Assembly: GCA_904420075.1 (NCBI GenBank)
Contig: CAJFTX010000028.1
Coordinates: 1-36,600, forward strand
Reading direction: 5' to 3'
Origin: an uncultured Clostridia bacterium
Lineage (GTDB): Bacteria; Bacillota; Clostridia; Oscillospirales; Feifaniaceae
Length of the DNA: 36,600 nt
Part shown: one piece after another, positions 16,477 through 23,927 of the stretch
How the letters are laid out: the number at the start of each line of letters is the position of its first letter
Position numbering within the stretch: position 1 is the first letter of the stretch
The notes under the pieces: generated by a model
Told to the model about the DNA's origin: nothing
Databases searched by the model: none
What the model saw: only the letters and a program-made list of their open reading frames with translations
Program-made: the position numbers and the translations under genes

Positions 16477-18807
16477 ATGAGAAAAAAAATAAAAGAGATG
16501 CTGTCGGCCTCCGGGCGGGGGCGGAGAAGACGTAGTGTATTTGTGCTGCTGTTTGTCTCCTACCTTGTGATTCTGATCGTTTCGATGATCTGGAGCTACG
16601 CCTATTTTTTGCAGTCGGACGCGGAGATCCGGGAGCAGTCGCGGCTCACAAGGGAGCTTCTGATCAAACAGCAGACGAGCAAGCTTGACAGCTCGCTTGC
16701 CGGGGTCTCCCGGATCAGTGACAAGCTGGTGTTCAATGAGAAGATCGGACTGGCCGCCGGACAGGGAGAGGAATTTTACAGCCTTGAAGAGCTGCAGAAG
16801 ATTCTGATCGATATTGGCCCGGCGGACGGTGTGATTCTAGACTACTATCTCTATCTGCGCAACAACGATATGGTTGTGACCCCCACTTTGCAGATCAGTG
16901 CGAACAAGCTCTATCAGATGATTTACAGCTACACCGGCCAGAGCTTTGCGCAGTGGCGCGACTCGGTCTGGGCGGAGTACCGGTTTGCGGAGTTTTTGCC
17001 CGAGCAGGAGATGACAGTGCTCGGACAGAAAAAGCAGGTGATCACCTACATTCAAAGCATCCCGGTCAACCGCTATCGCGCGCCGCAGGCGCAGATTGTC
17101 ATTCTGCTCGATGCGGACGAGCTGCGCGCCCAGCTGGATGAGATGCGCAGTGTGACCGCCTCCCATATCTATGTATTGGATGAAGGGGGAGATGTGCTGC
17201 TCACGTCGGAAGGCGCGCCCGATCTCGGGGTGATGCAAGGGAGAGACGAGCTGGAGTTTGAGGGGGAGACCTTTTTTCTCTCGAGTGGGCGGGGGGACAA
17301 CTCCCGCTGGCAGATTGTGCTCGCGACGCCGGAGAGCGAGTATTTTAGAACCCAGAACGAGCTGCGCGGGCGGTTTGTACTTGAGCTTGTGCTGATGATC
17401 CTTATCGGCCTTGTTGTGGCCTATCTCTTTACCAGACGGGGGTACCGGCCGATCCGGGAGATTTTGGAGATGGTGGGAAGCGAGCAGGGGACGCCGGAAA
17501 GCAATGAGCTCGAGGACATCAAGCGCTCCATTCTGGAGTCCCACCAGCTACAGCTGGAGATGAGCGACACCATCGAGACCCATAAACCCTATATGCGCAA
17601 CGACTATCTGATGAAACTGCTGCGCGGCATCGACACGCTGGGCAGCTTGGTCGGTACGGAGAAGAACGACTCGCTCGAAGAGGTGAACAGGCAGCTGGCG
17701 GAATTCGGTGTCGCATTCCGTTCGCCCTACTTTATGACGGTGTCGGTGCTGCTCGATCTGGAGAGCGCATTTTTCAAAGAGGACGCCCAGTATCCGGAGG
17801 TCAATCTTGCGATGGGCTCGCTCGTTGTGGAAAATGTGGGATGTGAGCTGCTCCAAAATCGGGGGATTACCCACTACTTTGTACGCATCGACCGCAATCA
17901 GAGTGTGTTTCTGATCAATCTCGCGGAGCGGGATGAGACGGCCCTTGTGGAGTCGGCCTTCCGGGAGCTGAGTCAGATGATGCTTGAAAACTTTCAGCTG
18001 CGCTACTTTGCGGGACAGAGTGAGATTGTGACCGACATCCGGCAGGTGCGGGTCTGCTTTGATCAGTCCCAGAAGGCGCAGGACTACGGCGCGATGAACG
18101 GGAAGAGCGGCATCACCCACTATCACAATGTGGCGGACCTCGAATATGACTATTACTACCCGATCGAGCAGGAGTTGCAGCTTGTAAACCTGTTGAAGGC
18201 GGGCGACGAGCGCGGGGCGCGTGAGCTTTTGAGCTCGGTGCTCGAGATCAATTTTGTCTCGCGCCGGATCGGGGCGCTCGCGGGACGCTGTCTCTTTGTG
18301 GAGCTCGCCGGCACGATTGTCAAAGTGTCGAACAATTTGACCGCAAAAGAGGGGGAGAAACTCGAGTCGGTCGATCTGCTCTATGAGAGCCTCCAGACGA
18401 CCGAGTCGTTTGAAAACAGAAGGGAACGTCTCTTTGAGATGATCGGCTCGGTCTGCCGCCGCGCCGGACGGAAACAGAACAATCAGACCGAGCGGCTGGT
18501 AGAAAAGATTGCAGATTATATCACCATGAGTGAGGAGTGGCTGGATCTCGCCTCAATTGCGGAGAAGTTTGACATCACGCCGCAGTATCTCTCGACGGTG
18601 TTTAAAAAATACCGGGAGATCAATGTGAAGGAATTTATTTCCAAAAAACGGCTTGACAAGGCGAAGGAGCTGCTCGGAGGGACTGAGCTGACGGTGGATG
18701 AGATTGCGCGCAAGCTTGGATATGCAAACGAGACCGGACTCAACAGATTGTTCAAAAAATATGAAGGAATTACCCCGGGAACTTACAGAAACAGCGTAAA
18801 ACATTAA
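16477..18807 (+). CDS. Membrane-bound AraC-family sensor-regulator
   Basis: 776 residues. A basic N-terminus is followed by TM1 (about 21-45), an extracellular sensory region (about 46-297), TM2 (about 299-319), a cytoplasmic middle region, and a C-terminal AraC-type double HTH (about 677-776) with LASIAEKFDITPQYLSTVFK and VDEIARKLGYANETGLNRLFKKY. This one-piece architecture (outer sensor, inner DNA-binding domain) is common in Clostridia and Paenibacillus for sensing carbohydrates outside the cell. Its own ATG has only a weak ribosome site. It lies 124 bases upstream of tatA in the same direction, with no terminator visible between them, so it is the natural candidate regulator of the Tat/beta-helix locus. 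Confidence 0.9.
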   Translation: MRKKIKEMLSASGRGRRRRSVFVLLFVSYLVILIVSMIWSYAYFLQSDAEIREQSRLTRELLIKQQTSKLDSSLAGVSRISDKLVFNEKIGLAAGQGEEFYSLEELQKILIDIGPADGVILDYYLYLRNNDMVVTPTLQISANKLYQMIYSYTGQSFAQWRDSVWAEYRFAEFLPEQEMTVLGQKKQVITYIQSIPVNRYRAPQAQIVILLDADELRAQLDEMRSVTASHIYVLDEGGDVLLTSEGAPDLGVMQGRDELEFEGETFFLSSGRGDNSRWQIVLATPESEYFRTQNELRGRFVLELVLMILIGLVVAYLFTRRGYRPIREILEMVGSEQGTPESNELEDIKRSILESHQLQLEMSDTIETHKPYMRNDYLMKLLRGIDTLGSLVGTEKNDSLEEVNRQLAEFGVAFRSPYFMTVSVLLDLESAFFKEDAQYPEVNLAMGSLVVENVGCELLQNRGITHYFVRIDRNQSVFLINLAERDETALVESAFRELSQMMLENFQLRYFAGQSEIVTDIRQVRVCFDQSQKAQDYGAMNGKSGITHYHNVADLEYDYYYPIEQELQLVNLLKAGDERGARELLSSVLEINFVSRRIGALAGRCLFVELAGTIVKVSNNLTAKEGEKLESVDLLYESLQTTESFENRRERLFEMIGSVCRRAGRKQNNQTERLVEKIADYITMSEEWLDLASIAEKFDITPQYLSTVFKKYREINVKEFISKKRLDKAKELLGGTELTVDEIARKLGYANETGLNRLFKKYEGITPGTYRNSVKH

Positions 18808-18851
18808 CAAATTGTGTCTATTTTTAAGTTATGATAGTGTTTTCTTAAAAT

Positions 18852-18882
18852 TTGACAGTGCATAATTTGTGCATATATGATA
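18852..18882 (+). promoter_or_regulatory. tatA promoter with direct repeats
   Basis: -35 TTGACA (18852-18857) and -10 TATGAT (18877-18882), spacer 19. Two direct TGCATA repeats (18859-18864 and 18870-18875) lie 11 bases apart, one helical turn, inside the spacer. Direct repeats and a long spacer fit an activator-dependent promoter, though this is inference. Confidence 0.55.
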
Positions 18883-18931
18883 TATTAGATTGAGGTAACA
18901 CCTGACGCATTTGTAAAAGGAGGATATGACG

Positions 18932-19168
18932 ATGGGTGCAAGTGGATGGGGACCGATCGGTATTATACTGTTTGCCGTGGTCCTGCTTTTGATCTTTGGG
19001 CCGAAAAAACTGCCTGAACTTGCCAGAAGTTTTGGCAAATCGATCAAGGAGTTCAAGAAGGCCACCAAGGAGGCACAGGAGGATTTTGACGACGTAAAGA
19101 AAGATGTGGAGGAGATCAAAAAAGACATCACCTCGACCGAGCCCACCAAGGAGGACAAGCCCTCCTAA
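18932..19168 (+). CDS. tatA: Twin-arginine translocase subunit TatA
   Basis: 78 residues. The short N-terminal segment GWGPIGIILFAVVLLLIFGPKKLPELAR gives one membrane helix, the FGPKKLPEL hinge and then an amphipathic helix, followed by a charged tail rich in Lys, Asp and Glu. TatA polymerises to form the protein-conducting part of the Tat pathway. Two ATGs are possible: 18926 lies only 2 bases from AAAAGGAGG, and 18932 lies 8 bases from it, so I chose 18932. No tatB is present, consistent with the minimal TatAC systems of Gram-positives. tatC follows 12 bases later. Confidence 0.95.
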   Translation: MGASGWGPIGIILFAVVLLLIFGPKKLPELARSFGKSIKEFKKATKEAQEDFDDVKKDVEEIKKDITSTEPTKEDKPS

Positions 19169-19180
19169 ATAGGGCGCCGG

Positions 19181-19996
19181 ATGGCGGGGAAGGACGGTGA
19201 GCTTTTGCCATCTTCAGAAAAAAAAGAATTAGAGAAAGAGATGGAGCGGGACGAGAGCGAGGAGCAGCCGACTGGACTTGCCAAGTATGCGGATGATCTG
19301 ACGGAGCTTCGGCACAGACTGTTTATTGTCGCTGCGGTATTCTTAGTTTCACTGGTCGTCGGTCTCTTTCTGACGACGAAATTGATGCCGCTCATCATCG
19401 CATACAGCCCGGCGAAGAATATCTCTCTGAATTCTTTCTCGCCGTGGGATGCGGTCTCAGTTTTTATGAAGTTCGGCACGGTGTTTGCGACGGTGATCGG
19501 ACTGCCGGTGATTCTCTTTCAGATCTGGCGGTTTGTCTCCCCGGCGCTCACGCCCAAGGAGCGCAGAGTGTCGCTGCGGTATATCCCGTTTGCGGTGGTC
19601 TGTTTTGCGGTAGGTTTCTGCTTTGCCTATTTTGTAGTTTTTCCGATGGCGTTTGCTTTTACCTCCGGCTTGACTGCGGCGATGGGCATCGAGCAGACTT
19701 ACGGCGTTGCGGAGTTTTTCTCCTATATGGGAGATATCATTTTGGCGGTTTCGCTGATGTTTGAACTTCCGGTACTGGTTATGTTTTTGACGGGTGTCAG
19801 AATTTTAAAGCCCGCCTTTTTGCAGAAGTGCAGAAAGGTGGCCTATGTGATTTTGACGGCGGTGGCGATTACCATCACCCCCGCGGACCTGTTCTCGGAT
19901 CTTTTGGTTCTTTTTCCCCTGATTGGGCTGTTTGAATTTAGCATCCTTCTCTCAAAGGTGGTGTATCGTAAGCTGCACACCGGCGAGGAGGAGTAG
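19181..19996 (+). CDS. tatC: Sec-independent translocase subunit TatC
   Basis: 271 residues; receptor subunit that recognises twin-arginine signal peptides at the cytoplasmic membrane. After a charged N-terminal extension of about 35 residues come the family motif YADDLTELRHRL and six membrane helices, with the F-WRF-P-L-P-ER element (QIWRFVSPALTPKERR) and the C-terminal ITPAD motif. The extension is longer than usual; the ATG at 19181 has a poor ribosome site, and a second in-frame ATG at 19241 is possible. It is followed by a Tat-signal protein 76 bases downstream. Confidence 0.95.
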   Translation: MAGKDGELLPSSEKKELEKEMERDESEEQPTGLAKYADDLTELRHRLFIVAAVFLVSLVVGLFLTTKLMPLIIAYSPAKNISLNSFSPWDAVSVFMKFGTVFATVIGLPVILFQIWRFVSPALTPKERRVSLRYIPFAVVCFAVGFCFAYFVVFPMAFAFTSGLTAAMGIEQTYGVAEFFSYMGDIILAVSLMFELPVLVMFLTGVRILKPAFLQKCRKVAYVILTAVAITITPADLFSDLLVLFPLIGLFEFSILLSKVVYRKLHTGEEE

Positions 19997-20028
19997 ATTC
20001 GGCCCAGGGGATGAGATACATTCACCGC

Positions 20029-20046
20029 TGTGGCCGAGCGGCCACA
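20029..20046 (+). other. Intercistronic hairpin before the Tat substrate gene
   Basis: TGTGGCC-GAGC-GGCCACA, a perfect 7-base-pair stem with no T-run, 14 bases upstream of the AGGAG ribosome site (20061-20065). It is not a terminator by structure. It could mark an mRNA processing or stabilising site that allows more beta-helix protein than TatC to be made. Confidence 0.5.
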
Positions 20047-20072
20047 TAACATACGACAATAGGAGTGATCGC

Positions 20073-22295
20073 ATGGAAAAAAAGTTGAGTAAAAACAGCA
20101 ACTCCGCAGAGCAGAAGGGCAACAACAGACGTGACCTGCTCAAGATGCTCGGTGTCGGGGGACTCACGCTCGCACTGGGCGGCATGATGCCGCTCTCGGC
20201 GTTTGCGATTGAGGGGACTGTGGAGGCGAGCAGCAATGTAAGACAGGTGCCGAATGTGGCGTCGCTGCTCTCTGTAAAGACCTCGGAGCTGAAAAATGGC
20301 GACAAATTTATCGTAGGCGGTTACTATGCGGACGGCGACGGCGGCGCGAAGATTGTGCGCTGGGTGGCCGATTCCGATAAAGCGGACAACGGCGGTACCG
20401 TGCACAATCCGTTCGGTACCAATATGCAGAACGGCCGGTTCGAGGTCGTGCACAACGGTGTCGGCGACTACCGCTGGTTCGGTATTTTTGACGAGACCAA
20501 GGCGGCTGACGAGGCGATGAAGGCAATGGTGAACGACCCGTCGATTTTAAAGATCGACGCGCACAGCAACCTGCTCTTCACGAAGAGAAACCGTCTCACC
20601 AGAAGCAATATCACTTTGAATTTTAATGGATTTACCATCTATACCTACGGTATGGAGTCCGGTGCGAAGGACGATCCGTTCGGCGCGGTGTTCTTCTTCA
20701 CCGGAGAGACCTATGGCAAGAATACGGTATACACCCTGAAGAACGACATGCCGGAGTACTGGGACACCTTTGAGGTTGCGGACTCCTCCAAGTTCACCAT
20801 CGGCGACTGGTATGTGGCGATTGTGGACAACCTGCCGGAGGGACGTGAGCAGAAGGAGCTCCAGAAGATGATGCAGGTCATCGAAGTCGTAGATCCGACC
20901 CATGTCCGCTTCGACTATAAGCTCGGCTGGCCGCTGAAGGCGGGCCGCATTATCACCTACACTCCGGTTAAGCCGGTCACCGACGTCCGCATCGAGAACA
21001 TGAAGTTCGAGGGCAACGGCCGTCCGACCACCACCGACGGCGGTTCGGGCTCCAACCCGATCGCATTTGAGTACGCGGTGCGCTGCGACGTGTTCAATGT
21101 CCACGCAGTCCAGGTGTTCTGGCCGATGATCATGCGCCGGTACAACTCCTACTATCAGACCAACAAGTGCTCGCTCTACAACCCGGTTGAGGTTCAGGTC
21201 GGCGGCACCGGTTACATGACCCAGCAGATCCACTGCACCTATGGCTCGGTGAGAGACTGTCTGGCGAATAAGACCCGTCACCTCAACGACTTTACGAACT
21301 CCGCCTACTGCGAGGTAGAGAACTGCCACGCGATCGGCGACAACATGGGTCCGTATGTCACCCACGGCCAGTTTGAGCACGACCTGACCTATATCGGCAA
21401 CTCGGGTCTGCTCTCGTTTGCAAACTCCGGTATCACCTGGGGCAGCGCGGCGAAGAACATCACCGTGAAGAAGCACATCGGTACCCGTGTCATCGCGGAG
21501 AACCGGATCACCAACCTCACCCTTGAGGATATCCACACCTTCTATCAGGACGGTATCAGCAACGCCGGTTCGATCTGGGCCAATGTGGACGGCCTTGTGA
21601 TGAGAAACTGCCATGCGGAGAAGCATCTCTCCATGTCGCAGAAGAGCAACTGGACCACCCGCCCGAATATCATCGACGGATGTTCCTTCTTCGCGGTGAA
21701 AGGCTACTTCTTCGGCAGAGGTGAGAGCAACATCATCACTCAGCAGGTAACATTCCGCAACTGCGAGTTTAAGAATCTGGATAACAACTACTACGCGGGC
21801 ACCGGCCCTGTCGACTTCGAGAACTGTCTGTTTGAGGGCGCGGCAGAGGGCGCAATCCCCCTGGTCATCAGCTCTGACCGGGTGCGTATGACCAACTGCC
21901 GGTTCCACAACATGGGTATCGGGCTCAACGGCGCGAATCCCCAGGAGCTCAAGATCGACGGCGGCACTGTATTTGAGGGCAAGACAAACGCCGAGTGGAC
22001 CTTTGTCGATATCGGCAACATCGGCGACTATGTGGACCTTGACATCGGTAATATGACCTTCCAGCCGGCGGACGCGAGCAGCACCTTTATCCGCTTCCGT
22101 GAGGGCTCGAAGCTGCGCCGGATGAAGATGATCGGCGCGACGCTGATCGGCGGAAAGAGCGAGATCGGCTCCGATGTACTCACGAGCGACGGCTTTATCT
22201 ATGTGACCAACTGCATCGAGCAGGGCTACAGCAGAGGTAGCATGCCGTCGGAGGGCAACAGAGTCAAGTACAGCTCCGGCAATCTGACAATATAA
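20073..22295 (+). CDS. Tat-exported beta-helix protein
   Basis: 740 residues. The N-terminus has a clear twin-arginine signal: NRRDLLK (residues 18-24; consensus SRRxFLK), a hydrophobic stretch, and a likely cleavage after AFA (residue 45). The mature protein has the pectate-lyase-like GDGGAKIVRW segment near its start and many Asn/Cys-rich beta-strand turns such as LTLEDIH, MRNCHAE, FRNCEFKN, FENCLFEG and MTNCRFH, typical of a right-handed parallel beta-helix. It is probably a polysaccharide-active or surface-binding protein; no catalytic residues can be assigned. The ATG at 20073 follows AGGAG. Its C-ending codon preference suggests high expression. It lies directly behind tatA-tatC, its likely export machinery. 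Confidence 0.85.
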   Translation: MEKKLSKNSNSAEQKGNNRRDLLKMLGVGGLTLALGGMMPLSAFAIEGTVEASSNVRQVPNVASLLSVKTSELKNGDKFIVGGYYADGDGGAKIVRWVADSDKADNGGTVHNPFGTNMQNGRFEVVHNGVGDYRWFGIFDETKAADEAMKAMVNDPSILKIDAHSNLLFTKRNRLTRSNITLNFNGFTIYTYGMESGAKDDPFGAVFFFTGETYGKNTVYTLKNDMPEYWDTFEVADSSKFTIGDWYVAIVDNLPEGREQKELQKMMQVIEVVDPTHVRFDYKLGWPLKAGRIITYTPVKPVTDVRIENMKFEGNGRPTTTDGGSGSNPIAFEYAVRCDVFNVHAVQVFWPMIMRRYNSYYQTNKCSLYNPVEVQVGGTGYMTQQIHCTYGSVRDCLANKTRHLNDFTNSAYCEVENCHAIGDNMGPYVTHGQFEHDLTYIGNSGLLSFANSGITWGSAAKNITVKKHIGTRVIAENRITNLTLEDIHTFYQDGISNAGSIWANVDGLVMRNCHAEKHLSMSQKSNWTTRPNIIDGCSFFAVKGYFFGRGESNIITQQVTFRNCEFKNLDNNYYAGTGPVDFENCLFEGAAEGAIPLVISSDRVRMTNCRFHNMGIGLNGANPQELKIDGGTVFEGKTNAEWTFVDIGNIGDYVDLDIGNMTFQPADASSTFIRFREGSKLRRMKMIGATLIGGKSEIGSDVLTSDGFIYVTNCIEQGYSRGSMPSEGNRVKYSSGNLTI

Positions 22296-22310
22296 GGTGG
22301 AGGTAGTAAG

Positions 22311-23789
22311 ATGAAAAGAAACATGAAACGCGCGCTCTCTCTGCTGCTCGCATGCGTGATGGTGTTTGCGCTGTCGGCGGGGATCTTCCAGGCGTCGGCC
22401 GCTTCAGGTTCTGCACTGAAGGTGGGCGACTATGTCCAGTTTGGCTCTTACAACGGCAGCCCGATTCTCTGGCGCGTCATCGACGTAGACAGCAAGAACG
22501 GACCGCTGCTCTTCTCCGAGAAAATTCTGACTCTCAAATGCTTTGACGCCGGCGAGCCGGTGGAGTCGCTGCCGCAGGACTATCCGAACTACGGCAACAA
22601 CTACTGGGCCTCCTCCAACATCAGAGACTGGCTCAACTCGAGCGCTGAGAAGGTCGAGTGGACGATGAATGAGCCGGGCTATGCGTTTGTCGAGGGCGGT
22701 AAAAATGCCTATGACGACGAGGCGGGCTTCCTTTACAACTTCACTGAAGCGGAGCGCAACAGCATCAACGAGGTTTCTCAGAAGCACGCGCTCGACATGA
22801 TCTCGAAGTCGGTTGCCGAGGGCGGCAGTGAGCTGCTGGTTTACAATCCGAATCTTGCGGATTGCCTGCAGAACTATGATAAGGTTTTCTATAAGTCTGA
22901 GAAGGACAAGGTCTTCCTGCTGAATCTCCAGCAGTTCCACGACTATGTCTATGCGCGCGGCTTCGAGGTCGGCAAGTATCCGACTGAGGCGGCTGTCGTT
23001 CAGTCCGATTACAAGAGCGATCTGCTGAGCCCGAGCAAGTACTGGAAGTACTGGCTCTCCACCTCCCGTGCGGAGGACAACACCTCCGCGCGTACGGTCT
23101 ACTTCGGCAACTATGTGCTGGACGATCAGGCTTACAGCGGCATGAACGGCGTCGCTCCGGCGCTCTATCTCAAGAAGACGGCGAACCTCGCTTCCGGCAG
23201 CGGCACTGCGGCGGACCCGTATGTCGTCGCGGGCGGCAAGACCACCTTTAACGATCTCGCGGGTGTTGAGTGGGCTGCGGAGGCCATCAATATGCTCGCC
23301 GACAAGGGCATTGTCAACGGAACTGGAGACGGCAACTTCTCCCCGCTCGCCTCTGTATCGAGAGCGGACTTCGTTCTGATGATGATGAGATCGCTCGGTA
23401 TCACCGGTGAGGCGACGAAGAACTTTACCGATGTCCCCGAGGATGCGTACTACTATGATGCGGTAGGCCAGGCAAAGCTGCGTCAATATGTCACCGGCTA
23501 TGAGGACGGTTCGTTCCATCCGACGGCTGAGATCACCATGGAGGATATGTATGTGATCGCAGCGCGCGCGCTTGCCGCGAACAACGGCGTGAGCGTGAAA
23601 GAGGTCGAGGGCAATCTTGACTATCTGAAGGATGGGGATCAGATCTCCGATTACGCGAGAGCGTCTATCTCCTTCCTGCTGGATCGCGGCGTGATCACCG
23701 ACTGGAACGGCTATATCAGCCCGAAGGCTGTTGCCGCCAGAGCGGACTGCGCCTACTTTATCTTCCAGATGAGCGGCCAGCTCCTCTAA
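22311..23789 (+). CDS. Secreted DUF6273-like protein with SLH domains
   Basis: 492 residues. A Sec signal peptide (MKRNMKRALSLLLACVMVFA..., cleavage near ASA, about residue 30) is followed by a DUF6273-like domain (about 35-300: VGDYVQFGSYNGSPILWRVI, then NYWASSNIRDWLNS, and the late KYWLSTSRAEDN segment). Three SLH repeats (about 312-480: AINMLADKGIVNGTGDGNF, GQAKLRQYVTGYEDGSF and SISFLLDRGVITDW) should attach it to secondary cell-wall polymers. The DUF6273 function is not known to me. The ATG follows GGAGGT and lies 15 bases after the beta-helix gene, so the two form one transcript ending at the terminator downstream. Confidence 0.85.
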   Translation: MKRNMKRALSLLLACVMVFALSAGIFQASAASGSALKVGDYVQFGSYNGSPILWRVIDVDSKNGPLLFSEKILTLKCFDAGEPVESLPQDYPNYGNNYWASSNIRDWLNSSAEKVEWTMNEPGYAFVEGGKNAYDDEAGFLYNFTEAERNSINEVSQKHALDMISKSVAEGGSELLVYNPNLADCLQNYDKVFYKSEKDKVFLLNLQQFHDYVYARGFEVGKYPTEAAVVQSDYKSDLLSPSKYWKYWLSTSRAEDNTSARTVYFGNYVLDDQAYSGMNGVAPALYLKKTANLASGSGTAADPYVVAGGKTTFNDLAGVEWAAEAINMLADKGIVNGTGDGNFSPLASVSRADFVLMMMRSLGITGEATKNFTDVPEDAYYYDAVGQAKLRQYVTGYEDGSFHPTAEITMEDMYVIAARALAANNGVSVKEVEGNLDYLKDGDQISDYARASISFLLDRGVITDWNGYISPKAVAARADCAYFIFQMSGQLL

Positions 23790-23803
23790 TTTTCCACGGC
23801 AGT

Positions 23804-23847
23804 AAAGCCGGGCGAACAGATTCTGTTCGCCCGGCTTTTGTTTTTTG
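23804..23847 (+). terminator. Terminator ending the Tat/SLH transcript
   Basis: A 16-base-pair stem AAAGCCGGGCGAACAG / CTGTTCGCCCGGCTTT with a 3-base loop, followed by TTGTTTTTT. Confidence 0.92.
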
Positions 23848-23853
23848 GTGTTG

Positions 23854-23882
23854 TTGCAAAAGAGTATGGATTTGATTAAAAT
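23854..23882 (+). promoter_or_regulatory. Promoter of the TIR-DUF6273 gene
   Basis: TTGCAA (23854-23859), 17-base spacer, TAAAAT (23877-23882). It lies immediately after the preceding terminator, so the TIR gene is a separate transcript. Confidence 0.65.
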
Positions 23883-23927
23883 AGAGATAAATAGGAAGTG
23901 ATTGGACGGAAGTAGGGGGACAAAAAG

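Noticed and set aside
20547-21908. 453-codon minus-strand open frame in the beta-helix gene
   Set aside because: Antisense shadow of a clearly coding gene with signal peptide and repeat structure; no ribosome site.
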